Below are positions 1 to 12,616 of a stretch of 64,000 nucleotides of DNA, in pieces. The stretch lies in contig NC_089272.1 of assembly GCF_963678975.1 (NCBI RefSeq), forward strand, positions 3,840,359 through 3,904,358, given 5' to 3'. Origin of the DNA: Dysidea avara (taxonomy: Eukaryota > Porifera > Demospongiae > Dictyoceratida > Dysideidae). The notes under the pieces are model-generated. The model had not been told where the DNA came from and ran no database searches. It saw nothing but the letters and a program-made list of their open reading frames with translations. The position numbers and the translations under genes were made by a program. Every line of letters starts with the position of its first letter. The stretch's first letter is position 1.

Positions 1-59
1 CTTGTAAATAAACAGTCTGCACATGTTGACAAGACAGTGATATCACATTACAGCAGACA

Positions 60-161
60 AACACTACACGCACACCCACATGATGCACATGCACACAAAC
101 ACACACAACACACAACACTACACACGCACGCACACACACGCTACACACACACACACACTAC

Positions 162-216
<55 letters not shown>
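60..216. repeat. (CA)n microsatellite
   Basis: This is an almost pure CA/TG dinucleotide tract with scattered interruptions. It lies in an intron of the minus-strand TatD-like gene, immediately after the exon ending at 220. The histidine/threonine-rich reading frame through it on the plus strand is a by-product of the repeat. Confidence 0.95.
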
Positions 217-219
<3 letters not shown>

Positions 220-3200
220 TTTAGCCTCGTGAGGGTGTACACCTACAGTACAGTACAATACTCCTGGTAGGGTCTCAGCCAGAATGAGGGCCTGTTGAGC
301 ATCCTCTAACGTTGAACTAGCAATAATCATCTTATGTACACCAGATGATAATGCCCTTGATATCACCTGCTCCACATTCTCCCTGTACCTAATGGAGAGA
401 CATATGAGCAAAAATGCAATAATAGAATATTATCCTTTATACTGGCTGCTTTACTCATATGTACGAAATCAGGAATTCAATTTCCTTCAATACTGCATCA
501 TGTGAATGTCCTATTAAATTCAGGGTAAACTACAGTGACTGTACACAACCAACACAAGGCACAGGACAAGCATGTCCAACCCTAATTGTGACATGTCGTA
601 CTTTGTGCATCTTGGTTTTGCTAGACAGACCACTTTGAAATAATACAATAGGAGATGCAATCAAGTTGGGGACACATGAGAAGGATAAAGGCTCTAAATA
701 CAAACAGTTAAAAAGTTGACATTAAAACACTGCTAAATGCAGAATAAAAATCGCAGATCTGGTGGTGACTTTATACCCCAGCGACATCTCAGTCTAGATA
801 TACACCAAAGGGGCCACGATAGTTTCTGCTACATTCTACCTTCTCTTAACAACATTCACAAGTGGTGACAATTATTGTATACAGCCAGTATTTCTTTGAA
901 TGATTGATTTCTATTTTAACCCTTCAACCCGCAGAGACCTTTTTGGACATGTGTGTTTACACAATATGGACATGCATGGCAACACTAGCTGGAGTAACTT
1001 AATTCTTACAGCCTACAAATACACTTACGTAGATTAAAAGTGTGTTTACTGGGCTACTTGGAGAAGGTTAACTGAACACTGTAACTACAGTGGCTTACTT
1101 GTTATGAAGCGGTGAACAGCGACGAGTCGCGTCTCCGTGTTTCTAGATTCTTGCCACGTGTTTAATTTCGATTGTGGATTTACTCACGTGCATCATATAT
1201 GACCTGATACAAAATTTCACAATGAATTTAATGAAAGTTGTTGCAAGGCGATAGGATCAACTACCTTCGAGTTATCAACCATTTTATAAAGGTATGTAAA
1301 GGGTTTGCGTGTTTCCTTACCGAAAAGTTATTTTCACGGCTAGTTTTGGCCTCACCATTTAGCATTAGGGTAAAACCCTAACGAAGTTACAACACTTTGT
1401 GCAAAGCATGCATATTTATTAAGTTTAATATCCAGTTTTCTGGATTATGCGGGTTTAAGGGTAAATCTCATGGTAATCAGCATACCCGTTCTTCCTTACC
1501 GGAGCAATACACACATACAAAGTTACATTTAACAAGACATAAAAGTACAATGACAAACAGACAAGGTGACACACACATAAACAAACATAATAAATAAATA
1601 AAAATACAATAACTAATCACTATACAACAGGTCAAAAATACCGTATAGCAGGTTATTTTCGAAACAGAAATTTTCGCACAAGAAGCAAAATCTGAATTTC
1701 GAAAGATTTTAATTTCGAAGAGTGCATATTTCGAAGTCCGGATGGATTTCAAATAAACGGAAATTCGTGTCACAAATTATGAAGATGAGTGAATGATTTG
1801 CCGAAAATTGACTTACTGATGGAATAATCCCCATTTCTGTGCACTGGAGAGAAGACTGAGGGAGTCTCGGGTGGAGTGAATTCACTGGCACGATCACGCT
1901 CGATCATAGCTAGCTATCCTACCATAGATTCTAGAGCAGACGGCATCAATTCCCATTCTGGATCACCTGTTTTCTGGTTATTGGTACAGTAATGGTACAG
2001 TTTACCCATTATCATCAGCAATACTGAGCTAAAACTCGAGGAATACACGAACGAATCGCCGAAAGTTGGACGGCTGCTTTCACTTGTGGGAATTTATTTT
2101 TGAAAAACAACCGGATGTGGGAATTTATTTTCGAAGAGAAAGTCATCTTCGAAATATCCGAAAATAAAAACGTTTCGAAAATTACCAGCTATACGGTAGC
2201 AGTCAGAAAGTTTGAAGATAAAAAGATGTCATAGGATATAACTCAAGGGGAACAAGAGTGTGAAATGTGTATTTGATGGGCACTGTTAAGAAAACTAGAC
2301 ATGGTTGTCGAAATACATAGCAGACCATATAACGACCATATATAATGATCAATTACTCTAATACAGTACAAATCAGCTCTCAGCTACATGACCTAGTATA
2401 CTATACTTGGATGAGTATTGTAAACAAAAAGAACACCTAAAATATAGCCAAGTGAAAATTATCATGTGAGGCATACCTGACTGCCCTAGTAGAGTATCTC
2501 AATCAATCACAGTACCGTACAAGCTCAGCGACCTTATTTTCACCACGGCAACTGCTTTAGTTACTCAATGATACATAACACAAAAGCAAACTCTACAAAA
2601 TGGATGCTTCAAAACAACCTCACTTTTTAAATAAACACTCAGTCTGAGTGTTGTGCGGTATAAAGTTAAAGTGCCTATATATGTACTAACTGTACTGTAT
2701 GTTACAAAGCAACAATTCAAATTTCCCCAAACAGGACAAACGTTACAAATCTGTACGTCTCCCATGTACATATATTCCCCTGCCATACAGGTCACAAACA
2801 TGTGTTTAAAGAATAAGAGTCTGCACTAGAGCTAAGGAGCTTTGAATCGCGTTCTGCAAGATGGATATACAAGACAATGCCTTTACCTGAAGTTGGTCAG
2901 GTTAGCTCCTACATCCACCATTTGTAATCTACTGACATTAATGGCAGTTTTAGCAGTAGCCTTCTTCACTGCTCCACTGCCATCATCATCTGACACCTTC
3001 ATCTTGCCTAGCGAGTCTCTCAGCTTCTGTAACTTGTTGAGCTCTGACTGGGGAATACCCCTCCTAGGCCTGGACTGCATCACAACACCAGCCGACTCCT
3101 GTAAAGACAACAACACTGTATCTAATATGTGTCTGTACACTAGTATACCTCCTCTGTGTGTGTGGTACAGTAGAAATGAAAGGAATACAGTGCAATACAA

Positions 3201-3770
3201 AAACCCACTCACAAAAGAACCTTTACATGATAGAAACTTCTTGGAGGTGTCTACATTATTTCTGGAGCATTTCAACATTTATTGTCACTACAGGTACATT
3301 ACATTCAGACATTCAGACATTCAGACAGACTGTAGTTTACTATGCAGCATAAAATCACTATACTGTACATGTAACTATACAGACAAATCTTCAAGGTGTT
3401 CCGAGTGTCCTAGCATTAATTCAAAGGTCCAAAATGATGCACAATAAATTGCTGGGAGTAAGACCATGGACGAGTAATTTTATCTCCCCACATTCATCCC
3501 TTACCCCAGCCTTTTCTGGTTTCTTCTGCCACTTGTCTGGCTTGCTCTGGTCCTTTGGTTTGCCCAGCGCCACCTTCAACTTCCTCCCCATCATTTCCTC
3601 ATCGTTAAACTTCAACACCTCCTCTACTAGTGCCACATCCACGGTGACAAATGCAAACCCGATTTTCCTGTTAGGGTTGTACCTGAATACCGGTATTTCC
3701 ACTTCTGTCTGTGCTGGAAGCTTCAGAAACTTTATCAAATCATTTTCAGTGGCTGCAAATGGAACGTTAC
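220..3770 (-). CDS. RRM domain plus TatD-type DNase, partial gene (three exons visible)
   Basis: Three minus-strand exons can be seen: 3770-3505, 3098-2887 and 388-220. All have good AG acceptors and GT donors. The first encodes most of an RNA-recognition motif (GNVPFAATENDLIKFL, then GFAFVTV, then GRKLKVALGKPK). The second is a charged linker ending in MVDVGANLTNF, which matches the start of TatD DNases. The third continues the TatD fold (ENVEQVISRAL, KMIIASSTLEDAQQAL, TVGVHPHEAK). Phases fit without adjustment: exon 1 ends in phase 0, exon 2 ends with AG of an AGG codon, and exon 3 begins with the G. TatD proteins are metal-dependent 3'-5' exonucleases of the amidohydrolase fold. An RRM in front is not usual for the family. 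The alternative is two adjacent genes, with TatD starting at a Met inside the second exon. The 5' exon or exons are not identified and the 3' exons lie outside the window. Confidence 0.72.
1641..2196. mobile_element. TA-flanked MITE with CCGTATAGC inverted ends
   Basis: The ends are inverted copies: CCGTATAGCAGGTTATTTTC on the left, and on the right the reverse complement of CCGTATAGCTGGTAATTTTC. Both ends are flanked by TA. The interior is rich in TTCGAA. It lies inside the 2.5-kb intron of the RRM/TatD gene. The TA duplication suits a Tc1/mariner-like mobiliser, but no transposase is present. Confidence 0.75.
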
Positions 3771-5391
3771 CTGCACAATAGAACCACATGAACATGATTT
3801 TAATCAATAATGGTGCATCATACAGTACATAACACAGTATCAGAGAACGTTGGTCAAATGTCATCAAATATTAATTTTCATGATCAGGGTTGGGGATAGT
3901 GTGGGTACAAATGTAACACATTACATAACAAACTTTTGCAGTAAGAAGCAACTGCGCTACTTCTTGTTATTTGATGTACATGTATCCAGCATGTGACCAA
4001 CATGTGACTGGCATGTAGAGTAAGGTATAACTTGTCACTTTTTCTGGGGGTAACATGTAACTACAGCATAGCACACTACATTACTTAGAAGTAACAAGCA
4101 AAATGTACCAAGTTACATCTTCAAATAACCATCACAACTTTGCTTAGAAATCCATTCAACATAAGTGTAGAAAATATTTCCTCGCTATACTGAATTACAT
4201 GGGAGCAGCATGCACAAACACAGATGCTCGCAGGTTGGCCACAAGTTGGCTATGATATATATTGTACAATGACGTTGTATTATGGCTCACTTGAGCCTTG
4301 CTCACACTTTCATTACAACGTCAAATGTTGCTCTGGCAGAAAGTCAGGTACCTTCTCTGTTGTGATCACAGTTTTATTTGTTTACATCTGGTGCTAGAAG
4401 TGACAGCAAGGGGTGCTGGTATCCCCGGGAGAAAAATACCTTGGGTACAACCACAGGCCAACAACCTCAATACTTCAAATTGCAGCTGGCTGAACATGCC
4501 ACAGACCAATTCAATAACACATGATGTACTCACACAAAGATCTATGTCTGTATGAGTACAAAATCATAGATATACTAACCCAGCCAAAAACAGAGACACT
4601 TTCAGTGTATGTTAAATCTTAAGAATTTGGCACCATTGCCAGTCTTTAGAAAACCTGTTTCACAATTCTGAGGAAGGTTGTAAGTTATTTAGATTGTCAC
4701 TACCCAATAGTTCTGCTTTGTTTGCCATTCTAGTTGGAAAATTTGTGTCTGCTTGATTAGTCTACAATGTGCCGGTTTCATTTAAACAGTAGTTCTATGC
4801 ATGCAGGCAGTGCATTTCTCCTCTGTTCTTTATTTTCTAAAATCTTGCTTTGAGAAAGACAAGAATTTGCAACAATAGTGCATTAGTTATTTACTCAAGC
4901 TCATGCAACACTATAAGCATTGAGCTACTGATTAAGTGAAATAGACACTTAATAGACTGAACCAGTGAGGCAGAACAAGCAGACAAAATTTGCCACTCAC
5001 CTGTCTATTTCTTGACAAATTTCTCATTGTTAAGTCAGGCGAAAGGGTACTATAGGGTAGTGACAATCTATTTAAACTCAGCAACTTAACAAGAAATATT
5101 TAAAATTTCCCAGGGAGAAAAGACTTGCAAAATTCTTGCAAGACTTGCACGAAAAGGGACATTTCTGTGCAAGAATTGCAAGCTACACTTGTATTGCTTG
5201 TGAGAATCTTGTTAGGAGAAATGCAACCACTTCCAATCCTGTACCTGGATAAGATGCGTATCTATGGTATAGTTCATATATGCTGTGTTCTCAGCTGTGC
5301 TCAAGATGTAGAACCATTAGGCCTTATCTAATCACACAATTACTGGCCATCATCCCGATAGTCTGCCCACACACACACGCACACATACAGA
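3771..5391. other. No gene recognised; upstream region of RRM/TatD gene
   Basis: The missing 5' exon or exons of the minus-strand gene should lie here, but I could not identify one with a matching phase. Around 3880-4140 the sequence is rich in GTAAC/GTTAC words and resembles a decayed copy of the hAT-like element seen intact at 56781-57301. Confidence 0.5.
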
Positions 5392-6840
5392 CAGGGCCGC
5401 CGAGAGAATTTAGGGGACCCAGGACAAATTTAGAAGGTGGGGCCCCTAATTTTCAATAAAGAATAACAGACAAAAGGACATTACACGAAAACAAGCTTAG
5501 CTGACTACAACTAAAAGCAAACTAGCTACTAACTGATAAACTTATTAACAGTTTTAGCTTGCAAACCAAGCTATAGTATGTTCACATTGAGCTGAATCCT
5601 GAAAAACAGCTAAAAATTAAAAGTGGATTTTTTTCTCAACAGAGTTAACATTTCAGCCAACCAGATGATTATTGGTAACAACAAAGGTGTCAACAACAGA
5701 CACGTATGGTTTGGCTCCATTACAAGTTCGGCAAAGGACTGTAATGGGCATTGTATTTATATGGCTTCCACATAGGAAATATATCGTGAAAATTTTTATT
5801 GGCCGTAAATATTATGTCAAACATTTGAACAAAAAGATTTTGAAACATTTTTAGCGGGTCAAGCAGTACTACAAATGAGCCAAATTTCAAGATCGTGTGT
5901 AACTGCATCCATGAGTTATTAAATGTTTTTGAGGATTCAGCTCAATGTGAACATACTATAGGGGGGGATGCCCTCCAGATTCTCTAAGATTGAATATGAG
6001 AGCAATTTACAAGAACAAGCTTAGCTAACTAGCTACTAGACTACAAGCTACTAACTGATAAGCTTTTTGATAGTTTCAGCATGCAAAGCATGCCAACCTA
6101 GGGGGGTCCCGGAGAAAATTTAGACTCTGAGATTAAATATGAAAGTGACTTCACAAGAACAAGCTGACTATAACTAAAAGCAAACCGCTAGCTACTAACT
6201 GATAAGCTTATTGACAGTTTTAGCATGCCAAGCCAGGGGGTCTGGGGAATACCCCAGGAAATTTTTGAAAGTAGACTCTCCAAGATTAAATATGAGAGTG
6301 TTTATCACAGTATAATTATAATTTATTGGATTGTTGTATTAGGGTGCATGCTGTATTAGGGCATCTCAAATTTGAATTTTACAGCAAGCTTTCTGCCAAA
6401 TACATACCACCTAGGAAATTTTTGTACCCTATGCCAGGCTGATTTTTAATAGTTACTATGACTGAATATTTGCCTGACTGCTGTAATAGGGTAACTGTTC
6501 TATTAGAGTATCTTGATCTTACGCAGAAGTCACACTGTCTGTATAGGTGCCTTATAAGATATATTATGAGTAATGGTTTGCTGCCACTGCCACACTGCAT
6601 TGCTATAGATTTCACTGAGCAGAGTTTGGATGGTATCTCTTATACTGAGGCTTCTTATGTATCTTTGAGTCTACAGGAAATGATTTACACTGTTGCACAT
6701 CCGTTTTATTGTAGCTATGCGTGGATAAGTAGCTATGAGGCAGCTACTACTGTATGAGGCCCTTGAAAGTACCCCCTTGGGGCCCCTTACAAAGTGGGGC
6801 CCAGGGAAAATGCCTCAATCTCCCCCCCGGCCGGCAGCCC
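5392..6840. mobile_element. Decayed DNA transposon with GGGGCCC-rich ends and internal direct repeats
   Basis: The left end starts CAGGGCCGCCGAGAG and is followed by a GGGGCCC word. The right end carries GGGGCCC words and finishes with an inverted GGGCTGCCGG. The inside has three direct copies (near 5490, 6010 and 6150) of a roughly 80-bp segment around AGCTACTAACTGATAAGC. Terminal CAGGG and GGGGCCC resemble old hAT elements. I found no exact 8-bp target duplication, so the class and ends are uncertain. Confidence 0.5.
5572..5960. mobile_element. MITE with a near-perfect TIR of about 28 bp
   Basis: The terminal inverted repeats begin TATAGTATGTTCACATTGAG and run on through GCTGAATCCT on both sides without a mismatch. 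TA flanks are embedded in the palindromic ends. It interrupts the first of the three direct repeats of the surrounding element, so it is the younger insertion. Confidence 0.85.
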
Positions 6841-6951
6841 ACACACATTCACCAGAAGCAGACTTTAAAAAAAAGGGGAGGGTTCAAGTTTGGAACATGG
6901 TAATTGCAGCTATAGTACAGTCTACCTACTAGTAGTAATATTAGTACTAGT

Positions 6952-7105
6952 AATAGCATGGATAGCAGTGAAATTTGGGATAAATACCACGAGTGTTGTA
7001 TTGGAAATGGGGAAAAATTTCACAAGGCGAAGCCGAGTGAAATTTACCATTTCCAATACAACACTCGTGGTATTTATCCCAAATTTCACTGCTACCCATG
7101 CTATT
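6952..7105. repeat. Long hairpin (near-perfect inverted repeat)
   Basis: Two arms of about 56 bp (AATAGCATGG...GTGAAATTTGGGATAAATAC and its reverse complement) flank a spacer of about 36 bp. The spacer itself contains another inverted GTGAAATTT pair. One mismatch in the outer arm is visible (GATAGC against GGTAGC). It is most simply a short palindromic MITE. Confidence 0.85.
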
Positions 7106-7804
7106 CCCAGTTAATACCATACTCGCTGCATACACCCATGCTGTGCATTAGCATTGCTATGTACGCAATTTGTCACTATGTACTAAACACGTGTCAACAC
7201 TAATTGACGCTACATTGTTAACATAAATTCTAGCCAATGAAATTGCAATTACAAGTTTTACACTGCTGTCAGTGAAATACAGGATAAATTTCACTGCTAC
7301 TATTGAGACTTTTGTATGGGCAGTGAAACAGGTATGGTATTACATATCAAATAATCACTCTACAACAATGCGTTACTGTTAAATCTTACTATTTAGGCCT
7401 TTAGAAATTCCTTTAAGAGTGTAATAGATCTATAATAGAGGTGCCTATTGTGTATGAAGATGCTGGGATAGCAGTTTTGTATGACTTTGCAGTACAGAGA
7501 GGTAATTTTTACCATGAAGACTATATTTTCACAAACAGTGGTTAGAGGGGTACGTAATTAAATTCGTGTTTACTTTATCTCAACAGTTTTTGTGCCTTCT
7601 TGCCATGAAAATCTACGTATTATTATTCTTCTATAATGCAAGCAAGTTCCCCACCAATGACATAAGTCCAAAATGTCTACATAAACAGGGTAGCCATGTA
7701 TACAACTGCTTAACAACACTTCCAAAACAATGGAAATAAAATTTTCAGCGGATTTTGTTTTTGTAGAGATGCATTCGTGAAAATTTGTTTTGCACACTTA
7801 AGAT

Positions 7805-8272
7805 CCATGATAAATTATGAGCGATATCCACAATGATGTTTCTTGACATAGCAATTACGTTTCATGTATTATCTATGATGTCACAAAACAAAACAGCCGC
7901 CATAGTGTGGGTACTTTGTACAAGCCATATTGTGCGAGATAGTGTTTCCTATGATAGCATTTATAAATTTGAAAAGAGATGAAGGTGAGGCATACAGTAT
8001 ATAACGCAATACAAATAAGCCTATTTGTGTGCGAATTTAAATTTTCGGTCTGCTTTCCTAGTCAGAGCGCATTTTTCACTGTCACGGTATGTGGACTACT
8101 TCTTACCTTTATTATCTCATGGTTCCATGTGTAAAAAACTACAGACAACATTCATTTCAAATACTGTGTGCCAAAGTCTCTAAAGCCCCCCTCACTAACA
8201 TGGCCATTTTGTCAGTTAAGACATCAAATTTTGTAATCACTATGTCAAGAAATATATCGCTCATAGACATGG
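7805..8272. repeat. Inverted repeat pair, probable MITE
   Basis: The left arm around 7817-7855 contains ATGAGCGATAT...TTCTTGACATAG. The right arm near 8236-8268 is its reverse complement with one indel. No gene lies between the arms. Ends and target duplication are not resolved. Confidence 0.5.
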
Positions 8273-8916
8273 TAAAAACCTGCTGCTACCACAAATGTTT
8301 GTAATAATAAAATGATTTTGGTTTACTGAAAAACTTGTCAATTAACACAATTATAGTTTTGTGCCCAGACCTCCCTTTTGTATTTGGGTGGAGGAAAAAA
8401 GGGTCTGGCGTCACACCATTTGGAAGAGGTCTAGTGTCATTTCTAAGCTTGAACAACCTTCTTGTTTGATAGCATGGGTCAAAACTGTAATGTCCCAGTT
8501 CATGATGAAAAGAATGACACAAGTCTCAACTCCTCGAGACTTATGATCAATTAAATGAGCGCCAATATTTTTTCGTATAGGTACTATACAAATCAATAAT
8601 TTTGTTCTTCTTTTTGTCTATCGCTATAATTGCGAAAGTTCTTACCAGATAAGGCTGAAAGCTTAACAGCCCCATTGCAGGTATGTCAAATAGGTATGTT
8701 GTGCCATATAGCAGGCCACTCCAAATAAATTGTCTGTTTCCCATCCTGGTTCCAGAATACTTACATGCGCGTGGGCAGTCCATTTCCATTAAAAGATTGG
8801 CAGCTTTTCAAGCCATTATTTTTCCTGGCATAACCATAGAAAGCTTCATAAAAGCATGCTTAAGCTTGTAACTTCCTTTTTAAGTTACACAAATAACACA
8901 TATGCCAACTTGATGG

Positions 8917-9002
8917 TAGTCTCATACCCAGACCACTTTTTTCTCTTTTGTATTTGGGTGGGGGAACCCAAAATACAAAAAAGCGGTTTGGGTATGAGAC
9001 TA
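8917..9002. mobile_element. 86-bp palindromic mini-element
   Basis: The ends TAGTCTCATACCCAGACC and GGTTTGGGTATGAGACTA are inverted copies. The inside is also palindromic (TTTTGTATTTGGG against CCCAAAATACAAAA). Related half-sites occur at 8360-8405 and 9770-9800. Confidence 0.75.
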
Positions 9003-9029
9003 ACAATGATAGCACAATGACGCTCATTA

Positions 9030-9297
9030 TGCACCTATTAAGGTCACGCCCCACCTACCCCAGGTCGGGCAGCAGGTGGGGATTTGTCACCCAAGCTCGT
9101 CCCCAGGGTAGGGGCAATTGCAACATGAATATCCGTACTTTTCCATACTGTTGTGATTCCCGGGATAATTAGTAGGGGATTTGTAACTCAAAGTTGTCCC
9201 CAGGGGTGGGGAATTTGCATTCTCGCATTTGCAAATCCCCAACAATCTCCACCTCTGCCCGACCTGGGGCAGGTGGGGCTTGACATTGATAGGTGCA
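9030..9297. mobile_element. PIF/Harbinger-like MITE with TTA target duplication
   Basis: The inverted ends read TGCACCTATTAAGGTCACGC and, reversed, TGCACCTATCAATGTCAAGC. Both continue into CCCCACCTRCCCCAGGTCGG. TTA lies directly outside both ends (9027-9029 and 9298-9300). A 3-bp TTA duplication is the hallmark of PIF/Harbinger insertion. No transposase is present. Confidence 0.75.
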
Positions 9298-10184
9298 TTA
9301 CAAGATCGCTTTTACTGAGCCTGTACAGTATGCAAGAATAACCGGACAATAATGGAAGAATACTGAATAATGGAATATTTAGAGCCCAGGGGGCGGTGGA
9401 CGGGAAACAGAAAATCCATTTGGAGTGACCATAGTGATTGCTTTTAGATGGTTCCCTTCAAACCAAGGGGTAGCTATCGTATTGGGACTCTCGTACACTA
9501 TCTGAGAAATCCAATTATAAATACATGAAATATTTATTGAAATAATACAAAAATACGTTTTGAAATACTTAAATATTGGGACTCTAGTACACCATGTTGG
9601 GTTTTTGCGTGGGCGCTGGCTACCCCCCGCTTCAAACGATCCCCAGAATCTGGGGACTCACACTACTAGAATTAAACCAGACTCTATTTCCCCCACTACT
9701 CTAATTATTTTTTTATTATTACTATTAACACTTTACAATGACCAGCACTGAAGGTCTGACATAAAATACAAAAGAGAAATAGCGGACTGGGTACGAGACT
9801 AACACGATTACGGCAATACACCATACTAACCGATAAATATTCTTTGTGTGATCTTTTCCGCCATGTTTACTGATACCTTGATCACCACTTGGACTCGAAA
9901 AAACTGCACTCTGATTCGACCACGAGCTCGACAAAAAATCCTTTGTAGTGCACACACGTGATGGGTGTGCGCATTATTTAGAACACCACATTACATTACA
10001 TTACGGATTTCAAATTTATAGGCGAAAGCTTCAGGTCTGACTAGATAATATGTATATATATATTCTTTTAAGCTCATAGTACAAATGATGTGTAGATGTA
10101 GTGTGTTTAATTAAATTATTCCATCGTGGGGCGTGGCTTCGATTGCTGTTGCTGGCTGGCTGGCTGTATTTATTTATTTATTAA
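9298..10184. other. No gene; SINE tail fragment (minus strand) at 9700-9757
   Basis: Plus-strand 9700-9757 is the reverse complement of the tail of the SINE at 32955-33204 (GTCAGACCTTCAGTGCTGGTC, then a TAA-type microsatellite). Two TATTGGGACTCT(C/A)GTACAC words lie at 9480-9600. Nothing else here is supportable. Confidence 0.5.
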
Positions 10185-10339
10185 TTATGCACAGAACCTC
10201 ATAAATGAGTATGTGTGTGTGCATGTACAAATTGTTCAGTTTGTCAGTAAATTTATCTAAACTAGAGGTGGTAACTACATCAGCTGGCAGAGAATTCCAA
10301 TCACGGATTGTGGCTGGCAAAAATGAGTGTATTGTACTA

Positions 10340-11620
10340 TCCTGGGGTTTGCTGCCCGAGCATCACCCATGTGTCTAGAGAAGCAAAGTTAAGTTTGTTG
10401 GCGTGTGTCAGTACTTCCTCTGACTTAATGCTGCAGGAGCTTGGCCTCCAGTTACAGCTTGGGAATGTTGCTTTGCAAATTAATGACAATGACTACTCCA
10501 TCCTGTCGATTGCCAGGAAACAGTTATCTACACTTCCATCTGCTCGATCCCTATATGGTAAAGCCAAGAATCAGTTGAGAGACTACACTAAGAGTCAATG
10601 TGAAGACCATCTGCAGACACTATCTGTTCAGTCCAAGTTTGAGGGCTCAGCTGAACTAGAGAATTCCTGTAAAACTTGGAATAGGCTTTTAAAAGGCTTT
10701 CATCCTGGTGAACTGTCATTCCTCCTACAGGCAGCTTCTGATACTCTCCCTACTCCAGTTAATTTACAGCGATGGTCACTACAGTGTTGTGCAAGGCGTT
10801 CACTTTGCAATACAAACCGTCCCACTACAGCTCATATTCTGAGCGGCTGCCCTGTGGCATTGACTCAACAGAGGTATACATATCAGCATAACCAAGTGCT
10901 TTTCGTTTTAGCAACTAAATTTGTTGAAGCCTTCACTAGTGCTCCTTTCATCAAAGTGTTTGCCGATTTACCAGGTTTCTTTGCTGATAACACTCCCCAG
11001 TCAACAATTCCAGCAAGTCTTTTTATTACGCCCAACCGTCCTGATATTGTAATTTACAACCCTCAGAGCTCATCCATTGCACTGTTAGAATTAACATGTC
11101 CACTAGACTCTATTCATCATATTCAGTTGGCTCAATCTAGAAAACAGAATAAAACTGATTACCTTCAGTTGTTAGCTGAATTTGATCGCCCCAACATTGC
11201 TAATTATTATGAAACAATTGAAATAACCGTATTGGGGCACTACCAAGTCTCTTCTATCCAGAACTTGGTCAATTTGTTTAGATTTATCCTTCCTGAGTTA
11301 AACACATCAAAAAGTGGAATCAGGAGTTGGTTAGATGAAGCAGCCTCTGCCAGTATCCCTGCCTCTCAGAGGATTTTCATGGTGAGACAATGTAAAGAGT
11401 GGTGTCTGAACTAGATACGTAGTTAGCTAATATTGTAATAATCATTGTAATTGTATGTATAATTGTGCGTGTTGTTTTTTTTTCTTTTTGTACCTTGCCA
11501 TGCCCACAGTTGTGCTCTAGGCAGCTTACTCTGTGGTCGCATGCAGTCCAAGGTTACACATGTTTTTTTTCATACCTGTACATATTTTCTCATGTAATGA
11601 TGGCTCTCTTTGTGAAATGA
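10340..11620 (+). pseudogene. 5'-truncated R2-type LINE: zinc knuckle and restriction-like endonuclease
   Basis: An open frame ends at 11414. It carries a Cys/His knuckle of the type found in REL-endonuclease LINEs (C-R-R-S-L-C...TTAHILSGC, about residues 160-181 of the frame opened at 10308). A PD-(D/E)XK-type endonuclease follows: RPDIVIY near residue 243 and ALLELTCPLD near 260. This arrangement is the C-terminal part of the R2/NeSL-like polyproteins. No RT domain precedes it, so the copy is 5'-truncated. About the first 11 codons of the open frame are antisense of the host LINE, which continues on both sides of this block. About 200 bp of 3' UTR follows the stop. The endonuclease frame is still open over more than 350 codons, which suggests a fairly recent insertion. 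Confidence 0.8.
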
Positions 11621-12186
11621 ATTAATTCTTGTTTGCAGTTGTCTAAACTTTAATTGGTGTCCTCTAGCCGGTGTTTCAGAAGGGGGGCAGAGTTGAAGTC
11701 AACTTCCACTAAATTATTAAGGATTTTGTAGAACATGATTAATCTGGACTGAATTCTTCTGTCTTGTAGTGAGCTCCATTTCAGTTCCTGCAGCATGGCT
11801 GTTACACTTGAATAAGATGAGTAGTCATTAAAAACAAATCTGGCTGCCTTTTGCTGTACCATTTCTAAAGTATTTATATCAGAGTTTGTATGTGGTGACC
11901 AGCTAACTGCAGCATACTCGACTATAGGTCTGACAAATGCTAGATAAGCTTTTGATTTCATAGTAGTGGAACACTGTTTTAAATTTCTTTGTAAAAAACC
12001 ACGAACTGAATGTGCCATGTTTGTAATAATGGAGATGTGTTTACTCCAACTGAGATTGTCTGTAATTGTGACACCAAGGTATTTACTAGAGTTAACCTTA
12101 TTAATAACACAATTGTTAATGATATAGTCCGATAAAATTTGTTGTTTGATTAGATGTTCACATTTTGATAAATTAAAGTGCATTTA

Positions 12187-12616
12187 ACAGGGGCGGATCC
12201 AGGACCTGGCAAGGGGAGGACAGGCCAAGTTGCAGGTGGTTGGGGAGACCCAGATTCTCTTGTTAATAGATGCATTTTTGAAGCAGTAAATAACACACCT
12301 CTTAGTAGTATCTCACTGTTATTTTGGCCTTTGCAGGTGGCTGTGAAGTCTTAAAAGCTGTTTAAACGCTCTGGATGTCTTAAACAACAGCAATACAATA
12401 ATTATTCTTAGAGGCGCTTAATACACACGAAGGTGCTGGATGACAATTTCATAGTTAGTTTGACTTTAGTTTCAGTAATAAATGCTAGTAAAATGTACAT
12501 ATTTTCATGAGTTAAGCTGATCTTGGCTTGACAAAGTTTAGTATTTTAATCAGAAGTATGGCTCCTCCACAAGGGGGGGCATTTGCCCCAAATGCCCCAT
12601 CTTGGATCCGCCATTG
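12187..12616. mobile_element. hAT-like non-autonomous element inside the LINE
   Basis: The ends are CAGGGGCGGATCCAGG and the inverted CAATGGCGGATCCAAG. A TGCATT repeat lies at both junctions (12179-12184 and 12615-12620). Removing the block brings two adjacent parts of the LINE reverse transcriptase together (WAKDWLM before, HFNLSKCEHL after), which confirms an insertion. Confidence 0.8.

Noticed and set aside
37-270. Histidine/threonine-rich reading frame
   Set aside because: It is the CA microsatellite read in frame.
5125-5331. 68-residue frame upstream of the RRM/TatD gene
   Set aside because: It is on the opposite strand, with no domain and no splice or promoter evidence.
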